64,000 nucleotides of DNA from Mesorhizobium waimense (lineage in GTDB: Bacteria; Pseudomonadota; Alphaproteobacteria; Rhizobiales; Rhizobiaceae). Made by a program: the position numbers and the translations under genes. The notes beneath the pieces were generated by a model. That model did no database searches and was not told the origin of the DNA. It saw nothing but the letters and a program-made list of their open reading frames with translations. Location of the stretch: contig NZ_QZWZ01000002.1 of NCBI RefSeq assembly GCF_003601975.1, positions 372,001 to 436,000 of the forward strand, given 5' to 3'. Below are positions 16,823-25,110 of the stretch, piece by piece (position 1 is the first letter of the stretch; each line of letters opens with the position of its first letter).

Positions 16823-18000
16823 GCGGCCTCGCGGCGATAGCTGGATACGAAACGGCGCAGGCGCCGTGCTGCTTCCAGCAGCACCGGCTCGGGCTGGCAG
16901 AGGCTGACCCGAATATGGCCGGCCGCGGCCTCGCCGAAGCTCGAGCCCGGCATCACGCCGACCTTTTCCTCGTCGAGGAGGGCAAAGGCGAATTTCTCGT
17001 CGTCGGGCTCGATGGCCGATATGTCGAGCATGGCATACATGCCGCCTTCCGAACCGCGCACGGTGACGTTGTTCATGCCGCGCATGGCGTCGAGGAAGAC
17101 GGCGCGCCGCGCCGCATAGCGTTCGGCGATCTCCTTGACGCCATAGCCATTCTCGAGCGCCTCGGCGCAAGCGATGCTGATGAAGGCCGGCAGGCCGTAG
17201 GTGGTCACCAGATTGAGGTTGACCAGCAGCGAGATCATCGTCTCCTGGCCGGTCAGCCAGCCCATGCGCCATCCGGTCATGCCGTGGCTCTTGGACATCG
17301 AATTGATGACCAGTGTGCGCTCGGCCATGCCGGGCAGGGCGCGCGGCGACAAATGCTCGCCGCCGCCGAGCGTCCAGTAGACCTCGTCGGACAGCAGCCA
17401 GAGGTCATGTTCGCGGCATATCTGCGCCAGCTCTTCGAGGTGGTGGCGCGAATAGACCGCGCCCGTTGGGTTGTTCGGGGTGTTGATGAGGATGGCGCGC
17501 GTGTTGGGGCGGATTGCCGCGCGAATGTCGGTGGCGTGCGGCTGGAAGCCGTCCTCGGCGGGCGTCTCGACCACTGTGAAGTCGGCGCCCGCCGCGCTGA
17601 AAGTGTTGGGATAGGTCGCGTAGTAGGGGGCGACCACGATGGCATGGTCGCCCTTGTCGAGCACGGCCTGCACGGCGGCGTAAAGCGCAGCTTGCCCGCC
17701 CGGCGTGGCGATGACCTGGTCGGGACTTGTCGCAACGCCCGTGCACGCGGTCGAGGCCACCGCCATCGCTTTGCGCAGGCGCGGCAGGCCGGGAAGCGGC
17801 GTGTAGTGGTGATTGCTGCCGCGAACCGCCGTCACGCAGGCTTCGATGGTCTGGTCCGGCGTATCGAAATCATGGTCGCCGACCGACAGCATGATGATGT
17901 CTTCGCCGGCCTCCTTGCGGGTCCAGGCCGCGAAATGAACCTCCCAGCCATCCTTGCCGGACGGCACGATGCCGGTAATGCGCGATGATGGTCTGGGCAT
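16819..18000 (-). CDS. Class I/II PLP aminotransferase
   Basis: 393-residue fold-type I aminotransferase. NTPNNPTG is at 173-180, DEVYW at 205-209 and the Schiff-base lysine is Lys237 in SMSKSHGMTGWRMGW. The YTPLPGLPRLRKA region is typical of aspartate- or arginine-pyruvate-type enzymes, so the amino donor is open. It is joined to both neighbours by one- to four-base overlaps, in a unit otherwise made of demethylating enzymes. That suggests it handles the amino acid left after demethylation, or the amine before it. Confidence 0.88.
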   Translation of the reverse strand: MPRPSSRITGIVPSGKDGWEVHFAAWTRKEAGEDIIMLSVGDHDFDTPDQTIEACVTAVRGSNHHYTPLPGLPRLRKAMAVASTACTGVATSPDQVIATPGGQAALYAAVQAVLDKGDHAIVVAPYYATYPNTFSAAGADFTVVETPAEDGFQPHATDIRAAIRPNTRAILINTPNNPTGAVYSRHHLEELAQICREHDLWLLSDEVYWTLGGGEHLSPRALPGMAERTLVINSMSKSHGMTGWRMGWLTGQETMISLLVNLNLVTTYGLPAFISIACAEALENGYGVKEIAERYAARRAVFLDAMRGMNNVTVRGSEGGMYAMLDISAIEPDDEKFAFALLDEEKVGVMPGSSFGEAAAGHIRVSLCQPEPVLLEAARRLRRFVSSYRREAA

Positions 18001-18899
18001 TATGCAACTCCCGAAATCTGGTAACCGGCCTGTTCGAGCCGGTCGCGCAAGGCGCCGATGTGGGCCGGCCCGACTTCGCAGCAGCCGCCGACGATTTGGG
18101 CGCCGGCCTCTACCCAGCCCATCGCCTGCTCGGCATAGGCCGCCGGATCAAGATCGTGGCGCGCGTGCAGCACCTCGACCGTGCCGCCGTGCTTGAGCGC
18201 TTCGACCGAGGTGAAGCCGTTGGCGTAGGCGCCGACCGGGCCGCCGAGCGCGATCAGCTCGGGCAGGGCGGCGCCGACCGCTTCGGGCCGGCAGCAATTG
18301 ATCAGCCGTGCCGCGAGCGGCAGGCCGTCGAGCGCGCCGGACGCCGCCGCGATCGCTTCGCCGCTGCGCAGGCGTGGTGCGCCGTGGTCGGCGAGCGTCC
18401 AGGACACCCATACCGGCTTGCCGCTTTCTGTTGCCGCGGTGACGGCGGCTCGCGCCTCGTCGGTCGAGGCCATGGTTTCGCACAGGAAGAGATCGACGCC
18501 GTCAGCCTGCTCGGCGACGATGCGGCGATAGGTGTCGAGCGTCTCCTGGTAGGAGATGGTCAGCGCTGGCGCATAACTGCCGAACAAAGGCGACAGGCAG
18601 CCGGCGATGGTTGCCTCTCCGGCTTGCTCGCAAGCCTGCCTTGCCAGCTCGATGCCACGCTGCTGCAACGGCTTGAACAGGTCTTCTGCTCCTTCCCGGG
18701 CGAGCCGCTCCGGTGTCGCCGAATAGGTGTTGATGGTGATGACGCGGGCGCCGGCACGGATGAATTCCGCATGCAGGTCGCGTACCAGATCCGGCTCGTC
18801 GATCAGCACCCTGGCCGACCACAGCGGCGTCGGTTCGGATTTGCTGCGGCGGACCAGTTCCTGGCCCATGCCGCCATCGGTGAGGACGACTTTCTTCAT
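18000..18899 (-). CDS. Homocysteine S-methyltransferase family protein
   Basis: 299-residue zinc methyltransferase of the BHMT/MmuM/MetH-N family. TDGGMGQEL at the start and the metal cysteines in NCCRPEAV (201-208) and GGCCEVGPAHI (271-281) are present. It transfers a methyl group from a betaine or sulfonium donor to homocysteine (or a similar thiol). Sitting between two DMGDH-type genes, a betaine donor that yields the dehydrogenase substrate is an attractive reading, but S-methylmethionine cannot be excluded. The start at 18899 overlaps the preceding stop by ATGA; an in-frame extension to 18929 lies inside that gene. Confidence 0.88.
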   Translation of the reverse strand: MKKVVLTDGGMGQELVRRSKSEPTPLWSARVLIDEPDLVRDLHAEFIRAGARVITINTYSATPERLAREGAEDLFKPLQQRGIELARQACEQAGEATIAGCLSPLFGSYAPALTISYQETLDTYRRIVAEQADGVDLFLCETMASTDEARAAVTAATESGKPVWVSWTLADHGAPRLRSGEAIAAASGALDGLPLAARLINCCRPEAVGAALPELIALGGPVGAYANGFTSVEALKHGGTVEVLHARHDLDPAAYAEQAMGWVEAGAQIVGGCCEVGPAHIGALRDRLEQAGYQISGVA

Positions 18900-21349
18900 G
18901 CTCTCAGTCTTTCGTTTTTTGGATCCCACAGCGGCTCGTCCTTCTGCACGACCGCCTTGAAGCGGTCGCCGAAGATCTCGACTTCGACAGCGGAGCCGGG
19001 CTCGGTCAGGTCGGCGCGCAGCATGCCGAGCGCGATCGACTTGTCGATGCGATGGCCCCAGCCGCCGGATGTGGTCTCGCCGACGATCTGGCCGTCATGC
19101 CAGAGCGTCGACATGTAGGGCGCGTCGCAATCGCCGGGGTTTTCGACGACCAGCGTGACGAAGCGCTTCTTCACGCCTTGCTGCTTCTCGTTCAGCAGTG
19201 CTGCCTTGCCGCGGAAGTCGGGCTTGTCCCATTTGACGAAGCGCTCCAGCCCGCCCTGCAGGATCGAATAGTCGGTCGACAGATCGCCCTTCCAGGCGCG
19301 GTAGCCTTTTTCCAACCTGAGCGAATCCAGCGCATACATGCCGAACGGCTTCAGGCCGTGTTTCTGGCCGGCCGCCCAGACGACGTCGAAGACCGTCGCG
19401 GTGTCGCCGACTTTGGTGTGGATCTCCCAGCCGAGCTCGCCGGCGAAGGACACACGCACCAGCTTGGCCCAGCGTCCGGCGATGCTGGTTTCCTGATGGG
19501 TGAGCCAGGGCAAGGCAAGATCGGCAGCACAAACCTCGGCGAGGATTTTCCGCGAGTTGGAACCAGCGAGGATCTGCGTCGAATATTCCTCGGTTCGGTC
19601 GGTCAAAGTGAATTTCGCATCCCCAGGCATGCGTGACTTCAGCCACTCGAAATCGTGCCACTGCGCCACCGCGGCGGTGATCAGCGTCATCTGGTCCTCG
19701 CCATGGCGCACGACCGACATTTCTGTGACGATGCGGCCCTTGTCGTCTGAGAAATAGACGAGGCCGATGCGGCCCGGTTTCGGCACCGCGCCAGTGACTT
19801 GCAGGCTCAGCCATTCGGCGGCGCTGGGGCCTTCCAGGTTGAAGCGCGAGAAACCCGGCAGGTCCAGAATGCCGGCGGCGTCGCGCACCGCAAGGCACTC
19901 TTCGCGGACGCGATGCTGCCACGGCCCGTCGCGCCGGAAGGTCAGCGTCGATTCCTCCGAGACATCGTCGCCGGGCTGCGCATACCACGTCGCGCGCTCC
20001 CAGCCATTATAGGCGTCGAAGCGGCCGCCAAGCGCCTTGATGCGATCATGCAGGGGCGACAGCTTGCGGTCGCGCCCAGCGGGCCAGGCATGGCGCGGAA
20101 ACTGGATGGCGTATTCGTTGCCGTAGATCTCCATGCCCTTGTCGACGCAATAGTCCGGCGCGGCGGCAAAGGAGGTGAAGCGGCGCGGGTCGCAGGACCA
20201 CATGTCCCATTCCGTCTGGCCTTGCGTGATCCATTCGGCCAGCACCTTGCCAGCGCCGCCGCCCTGGGCGATGCCGAAGGTGAAGACGCAGGCCTCGAAG
20301 GCGTTTGCCACGCCGGGCATCGGCCCGATCAGCGGGTTGCCGTCAGGCGCATAGGGGATCGGCCCGTTGATGACCTTGGACAGGCCGGCAGTGCCGAGGA
20401 TCGGCACGCGGGCGACGGCGTCGGCGAGATAGTGTTCGAGACGGTCGAGATCGTCGGGGAACAGCTGGAAGGAGAAATCCTCCGGCATCGGATCGTTATG
20501 GGTCGCCCAATGGGCCCGGCAATTGCGCTCATAGGGGCCGAGATTCATGCCGGTCTTTTCCTGGCGCAGATAGTAGGAGGTGTCGACGTCGCGCAGCAAC
20601 GGCAGTTTCTTGCCCTGTTCCTTCGACCAGGCTGCCAGTTCCGGGATCTCCTCGAATAATATGTATTGATGGCTCATCACCATCATCGGCACCTCACGGC
20701 CGAACATCCGGCCGACTTCGGCGGCGCGGTAGCCGGCGGCGTTGACGACGATCTCGCAACGGATCTCGCCCTGCGCGGTTTCGACCACCCATTCATCGTT
20801 CTCGCGGTGCACGCCGGTGACCGGGCAGAAGCGGATGATTTTCGCGCCCATGTCGCGCGCGCCCTTGGCCAGTGCCTGGGTCAACTGCGCCGGGTCGATG
20901 TCGCCGTCGCTCGGATCGTAGAGCGCGCCTTTCAGCTCATGCGTTTCGATGAACGGGTAGCGGCGCTTGATCTCGTCGAGGCCGACCACGTCGATGTCCA
21001 TGCCCTGGTGGCGGCCCATGCCCTTGGCGCGCTGGAACTCCTGCATGCGCTCTTTGGAGTGGGCGAGCCTGAGCGAGCCGGTGACATGGTAGTTCATGGG
21101 ATAGTCGACCGTGTCGGCCAGCCCGCGATAGAGCTCGGTCGAATAGCGCTGCATGTTCATCAGCGACCACGATGACGAGAAGGTCGGCACGTTGCCGGCG
21201 GCGTGCCAGGTCGAGCCGGAGGTCAGCTCGTTCTTTTCCAGCAGCACGCAGTCGGTCCAGCCCGCCTTGGCGAGGTGGTAGAGCGAAGAGGTGCCGACGA
21301 CACCGCCTCCGATGATCACCACGCGTGCTGTGGTCGGCAAACCGGCCAT
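18896..21349 (-). CDS. FAD/GcvT fusion dehydrogenase, dimethylglycine/sarcosine dehydrogenase family (copy 2)
   Basis: 817 residues, same DAO-FAO_M-GcvT-GcvT_C architecture as copy 1. GGGVVG is at 14-19, and His49 in GSTWHAAG is the expected covalent-FAD histidine. It differs from copy 1 in the substrate half (for example FSSSWSLMNMQRYS after the flavin histidine) and so probably takes another methylamine substrate. GGGAGAG precedes the ATG at 21349, and a GTG at 21370 is a weaker alternative start. First enzyme gene after the regulator, with a 21-base gap. Confidence 0.9.
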   Translation of the reverse strand: MAGLPTTARVVIIGGGVVGTSSLYHLAKAGWTDCVLLEKNELTSGSTWHAAGNVPTFSSSWSLMNMQRYSTELYRGLADTVDYPMNYHVTGSLRLAHSKERMQEFQRAKGMGRHQGMDIDVVGLDEIKRRYPFIETHELKGALYDPSDGDIDPAQLTQALAKGARDMGAKIIRFCPVTGVHRENDEWVVETAQGEIRCEIVVNAAGYRAAEVGRMFGREVPMMVMSHQYILFEEIPELAAWSKEQGKKLPLLRDVDTSYYLRQEKTGMNLGPYERNCRAHWATHNDPMPEDFSFQLFPDDLDRLEHYLADAVARVPILGTAGLSKVINGPIPYAPDGNPLIGPMPGVANAFEACVFTFGIAQGGGAGKVLAEWITQGQTEWDMWSCDPRRFTSFAAAPDYCVDKGMEIYGNEYAIQFPRHAWPAGRDRKLSPLHDRIKALGGRFDAYNGWERATWYAQPGDDVSEESTLTFRRDGPWQHRVREECLAVRDAAGILDLPGFSRFNLEGPSAAEWLSLQVTGAVPKPGRIGLVYFSDDKGRIVTEMSVVRHGEDQMTLITAAVAQWHDFEWLKSRMPGDAKFTLTDRTEEYSTQILAGSNSRKILAEVCAADLALPWLTHQETSIAGRWAKLVRVSFAGELGWEIHTKVGDTATVFDVVWAAGQKHGLKPFGMYALDSLRLEKGYRAWKGDLSTDYSILQGGLERFVKWDKPDFRGKAALLNEKQQGVKKRFVTLVVENPGDCDAPYMSTLWHDGQIVGETTSGGWGHRIDKSIALGMLRADLTEPGSAVEVEIFGDRFKAVVQKDEPLWDPKNERLRA

Positions 21350-21370
21350 GTTGCTCTCCCAAATATTCAC

Positions 21371-21958
21371 TCAATAAACAGGTGGCGAAACCACCCAGAT
21401 GACCACCGCCGGCTCGGCGCCGGCATTGCGCCAGCGGAACGGCTTGCCGTCGAAGCGAAAGGAGTCGCCCTCGGCAAGCCGGTGCCAGACGCCCGATATT
21501 TCGATGTCGAAGGTGCCGGATGCGACATAGCCGGCTTCCTCCGTCGGCCGACGCGCCTCGGTCTTCAACTCGGCGCCCGGCGCAAAGACCGAACGCAGCA
21601 TCTCGAAGCTACCGCCGAGATCGGGCGACAGAAGCTCCTCCACCAGTCCGGAATCGCTTGTGCCAAGCCTGCGCCGGTTGCCGGCGCGCACGACAACGCC
21701 GCGCTCCTTTTCGATCGGCACATCGTGCCTGAAGAACAGGCTGACCGGCACGCCGAACAGGTCGGCGAAGGCCCTGAGGTCACCGAGCGAAGGGATCGAC
21801 AGGCCGCGCTCGACCTGGCTGACCCAGCCGACGGAGCGGCCGAGCTTCAGGCCGATCTCGGCCAGCGTCAGCCCACGCGCCTTGCGCAACGCTCTGATAT
21901 CGCCGGCCAGCAGCCGTTCGCTGTTCTCCTGCTCCGATCTGACGGCGGTTGAGGTCAA
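21371..21958 (-). CDS. XRE-family regulator with C-terminal cupin domain
   Basis: 195 residues. A helix-turn-helix of the Cro/CI type is at about residues 18-72 (LRKARGLTLAEIG...SVGWVSQVERGLSIPSLGDLRAFADLFGVPVS). A cupin-2 ligand-binding domain follows near 120-190 (EAGYVASGTFDIEISGVWHRLAEGDSFRFDG). These fusions usually control adjacent amine or amino-acid catabolic genes. The start is taken as TTG at 21958 behind GAGAGA; a TTG at 21988 has no ribosome-binding site. It is the first gene of the operon down to 14375 and probably controls it together with itself. Confidence 0.87.
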   Translation of the reverse strand: MTSTAVRSEQENSERLLAGDIRALRKARGLTLAEIGLKLGRSVGWVSQVERGLSIPSLGDLRAFADLFGVPVSLFFRHDVPIEKERGVVVRAGNRRRLGTSDSGLVEELLSPDLGGSFEMLRSVFAPGAELKTEARRPTEEAGYVASGTFDIEISGVWHRLAEGDSFRFDGKPFRWRNAGAEPAVVIWVVSPPVY

Positions 21959-21970
21959 GCCATTCTCTCT

Positions 21971-22015
21971 ATGAAAAATTCCGGACAAATTTCATGAGTG
22001 GCCAGCGCCATGAAA
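21971..22015. promoter_or_regulatory. Candidate operator of the XRE-cupin operon
   Basis: Three copies of the half-site ATGAAA/TTTCAT lie in alternating orientation at 21971-21976, 21990-21995 and 22010-22015. They are 19-20 bases apart, about two helix turns. They sit just upstream of the regulator start in the 240-base spacer before the divergent nitroreductase gene. Spacing and symmetry suggest an autoregulatory site, but the motif is AT-rich and short, so chance is possible. Confidence 0.35.
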
Positions 22016-22198
22016 AAATCAAGAGGATTTTCACAAGACCACAAGATTTGCTTGCGCCATTTTGACGGTTCATGCAAAGGCTCGACCCACGAACGGCGGG
22101 TGGGGACGTCCGGTCGAGGACCAGGTATTTGGAATTCGCGCATGGTCCTATCCGGAAGCCGGTCCGGTTCTCCGAGGCCATGCGTCAAGGGACGGCCC

Positions 22199-22903
22199 AT
22201 GCTGGAAAACAACGCCCGGATTGCCAAGGACGCGGCGATCGTAGACGAGGCGATCACGTCGCGCCGCTCGGTTCGCGCCTTCCTGCCCGACATGGTCGAC
22301 GACGAGACCATCCGTGCCATTCTTTCGGTGGCCGCCCGCGCGCCTTCGGGCACCAACATGCAGCCCTGGCGGGTCTATGTGACCAGGGGCGAGATCAAGC
22401 AGCGCATCACCGACGCCATCCTCAACTCGGGCATCCGCGCCGAGAAGGCCGAGTGGGACGAGTATCGCTACTATCCCACCCAGTTCTTCGAGCCCTATCT
22501 CACCCGTCGGCGCGCCAACGGCTTCGGCCTTTACGGGGCGCTCGGCATCGGCCGGCGCGAGGTCGACAGGATGCGCGCCCAGCACGACCGCAACTTCGTC
22601 TTCTTCGACGCGCCGGTCGGCATGATCTTCACCATCGACCGGCGGCTGAACCAGGGCTCGTGGATCGACTACGGCATGTTCCTGCAGAACATCATGGTAG
22701 CGGCGCGGGGCAGGGGCCTGCACACCTGCCCGCAGGCGGCGTTCGCGCCCTATCACCGGCAGATCAGGCCGGTGCTCAACATTCCCGACGAGGAGATCGT
22801 CGTCTGCGGCATGGCGCTCGGCCATGAGGACATTTCGAAGCCCGAAAACGAGTTCCGCACCGACCGCGTGCCGCTGGAAGAATGGGTGACGTTCAGCGAA
22901 TGA
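22199..22903 (+). CDS. Nitroreductase-family FMN oxidoreductase
   Basis: 234 residues. SRRSVRAF near residue 21 is the FMN-phosphate binding motif, APSGTNMQPWRVYV near 48 is the family signature and CGMALG near 202 is the C-terminal flavin contact. It reduces nitro groups, quinones or related acceptors with NAD(P)H; the natural substrate is unknown. The start at 22199 was chosen because residues before it are unlike the family. It is divergent from the XRE-cupin operon and may share its control region. Confidence 0.88.
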   Translation: MLENNARIAKDAAIVDEAITSRRSVRAFLPDMVDDETIRAILSVAARAPSGTNMQPWRVYVTRGEIKQRITDAILNSGIRAEKAEWDEYRYYPTQFFEPYLTRRRANGFGLYGALGIGRREVDRMRAQHDRNFVFFDAPVGMIFTIDRRLNQGSWIDYGMFLQNIMVAARGRGLHTCPQAAFAPYHRQIRPVLNIPDEEIVVCGMALGHEDISKPENEFRTDRVPLEEWVTFSE

Positions 22904-22936
22904 AGCTAGCCGATGCCAAGGGCGTCGGCTTCCACC

Positions 22937-24379
22937 TCATTCCGTATTCAGCGGGGGCCCGTGGCCGCTGACATGGGCGCCATCCTGCGGCGTCAGCTTG
23001 AGATAGGCGATCAGCGCGCAAAGCGTGATGACGCCCTCGATCACGAACAGCATGCGGAAGTCGTTGGTCACAGCCGGTCCACCGCCAGCCAGGAACGACA
23101 GCATCGCGGCTGCCAGGCCTACGCTGATCGCCACCGCAAGCTGCCAGAGGATGTAGTAGAGCGCGCTGAAGCGGGCGAGCTGTTCCGGCGCGATGTCGGA
23201 ATAGGCGAGGTTGCCGGTCGAAGCCCACTGCGCCGAGCGCAAAACACCGAAGGCGAAGATATAGGCAAGCACGATCCATACGGGTGTGGTCGCCTGGATC
23301 AAAGCGAAGCCCGCAACCATCGCTGCAACGATCGGCGTGTTGATGACCAGCACACGGCGGAAGCCGAAGCGGTTGAGCAGGCGCGGCATGAAGACACGCA
23401 TGATCAGCGATCCGATCGCAGCAACGAAGGTCAGCGATCCCGCCTGCACCGCGCTCATGCCGAAGCCGAGCTGGAACATCAGTGGCAGCAGGAAGACGAC
23501 TGAGCTTAAGCCGATCGTGTCCAGCCCGCCGCCGGTGAGAAAGGAGATGCGGAAGGTTCGGATGCGCAGGAGCTTCAGGTCAAGCAGGGGGTTGCGGGCA
23601 CGCAGGCAGTAGAAGGAGGCAAGCGTCAGGATGACGATCGCCAGTGCCAGCTCGGCCGCGATCATGCTGCCGGCTGCATCCTTCGCCGCAAGCGAGTCCA
23701 TACCGAAGACCAGCAGGACCATGCCGCTGCCGACCAGCAGGAAGCCCGCAAAATCGAACGGCGTGCGCACCCGTTTGGTGACCGTTGGAAACAGCGAGGC
23801 GGCAAGGACGGCCGCCGCCAGCGCGAATGGCACGTTGATGAAGAAGATCCAGCGCCAAGAGATGTAGGTGGTGAGCGCGCCGCCGACGAGCGGGCCGACC
23901 AACGGTCCGGACTGCCCGGCCAGCGAGATATACATGTTGATCTTAAGCGTGCGGCTGCGCGGGAAGGTCGACAGGATAACGACCTGGCCGAGCGTACCCA
24001 TCAATGCGCCGCCGAAACCTTGCAGCGCGCGGGCGCCGACCAGCGTCCAGATGTCGTTGGACAGCCCGCAGAGCGCCGATGACGCGGCGAACACCAGCAA
24101 GGCAAAGCAGTAAACGTTGCGCAGGCCGAAGCGGTCGGCGGCCCAGCCGCCGAGCGGCATCGAGATGATCAGGCTGGCGACATAGACGGTGATCAGGAGG
24201 CCGAGCTGGCTCGGTGGCCGGGAAAGGCTTTCGCCGATGCCGGGCAGTGCGGTGACCACGACATTCTGGTCGAGGCTGGTCATGAAGACGCCGCAGGCGA
24301 CCGTCGCCGGCAAAAGCATCGACGCCTCGCCCGCCGGGGCAAAGCGGGTTGTGGCAGTCGCCGAAGTCTCTGCGGTCAT
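22937..24379 (-). CDS. MFS transporter, EmrB/QacA (DHA2) type
   Basis: 480-residue inner-membrane transporter. Family motifs are LDQNVVVTALP near residue 36, GGWAADRFGLRN near 77 (loop 2-3), and GPLVGPLVGGALTTYISWRWIFFINVP near 155-180, the DHA2 motif C region. Proton-driven export of drugs or metabolites is the usual role; no substrate can be read here. It lies downstream of soxG in the same direction after a 143-base gap, so it may be expressed with the sarcosine oxidase genes or separately. Confidence 0.9.
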   Translation of the reverse strand: MTAETSATATTRFAPAGEASMLLPATVACGVFMTSLDQNVVVTALPGIGESLSRPPSQLGLLITVYVASLIISMPLGGWAADRFGLRNVYCFALLVFAASSALCGLSNDIWTLVGARALQGFGGALMGTLGQVVILSTFPRSRTLKINMYISLAGQSGPLVGPLVGGALTTYISWRWIFFINVPFALAAAVLAASLFPTVTKRVRTPFDFAGFLLVGSGMVLLVFGMDSLAAKDAAGSMIAAELALAIVILTLASFYCLRARNPLLDLKLLRIRTFRISFLTGGGLDTIGLSSVVFLLPLMFQLGFGMSAVQAGSLTFVAAIGSLIMRVFMPRLLNRFGFRRVLVINTPIVAAMVAGFALIQATTPVWIVLAYIFAFGVLRSAQWASTGNLAYSDIAPEQLARFSALYYILWQLAVAISVGLAAAMLSFLAGGGPAVTNDFRMLFVIEGVITLCALIAYLKLTPQDGAHVSGHGPPLNTE

Positions 24380-24522
24380 GGAAGGATATTGTCGAACCGG
24401 TTGACTGGACGAGCGCCTGCCTCGGCAAGAGCTCGTGATTCCTTACCTATCCTCCCCGCTGGCCCAAGGCTCAAGCAGCAGTTGTGCCGGTCCATAATGC
24501 CAAGTGGACGGCCGGCAGAGCT

Positions 24523-25110
24523 TTATTGCACCTCGTAGCCCACTTCCTCGCTCGCATGGCAGAGCGCCTTCCAGAACGAGCGGGCAAAGGAGCGGAACAC
24601 ATAGATATCGAACTGGTCAGCGCCGGTGCGCTGGATTTGGGCAAAGACATCGTGATGGGTGGTCGAGCGGCCGGCCCCGACCGGGAAGGCCGGCAACGCA
24701 AAGTCGATGGCGAAGAATTTGGCCAGCACCCATTCGGCCTTCGGGCCAGCGATGCGGATCGCGGTACGGCCATGCGACAGGTCGGTGACGGTGCCGATCG
24801 CCGGTGTGATGACACCGGCAAAGGCCGAGGCCAGGCCCTCGGCATCGTCGACCACGGTGAACTTTCCCGGCGCGAAGCCGAACACAGCCTTGACGCCATC
24901 GGCGATGCCGCCGCCGGCGCCGTCAGGCAGGGCAAGGCCGGTGACGGTGCGGATGCCCGCCATCAGACGCTTCTCCTCACCCGGCCATGCGGCAAGCTGC
25001 AGGATCGAGCCGGGTCTGGTCTCGGTCAGGATGATTTCGACGCCATGCTCGAAATTGCCGTGCGAGCCGGGATGCAGTTCCGGCTCAATCGGTGATTGGC
25101 GCTCAACCAT
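24523..25110 (-). CDS. soxG: Sarcosine oxidase gamma subunit
   Basis: 195 residues, the normal size of SoxG, with GcvT-like sequence such as RTAIRIAGPKAEWVLAKFFAIDF and the ending FDIYVFRSFARSFWKALCHASEEVGYEV. This subunit packs against alpha in the heterotetramer and has no known catalytic residues. The start overlaps the end of soxA by eight bases, the normal order (B-D-A-G). Identification rests largely on position plus these segments. Confidence 0.9.
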   Translation of the reverse strand: MVERQSPIEPELHPGSHGNFEHGVEIILTETRPGSILQLAAWPGEEKRLMAGIRTVTGLALPDGAGGGIADGVKAVFGFAPGKFTVVDDAEGLASAFAGVITPAIGTVTDLSHGRTAIRIAGPKAEWVLAKFFAIDFALPAFPVGAGRSTTHHDVFAQIQRTGADQFDIYVFRSFARSFWKALCHASEEVGYEVQ

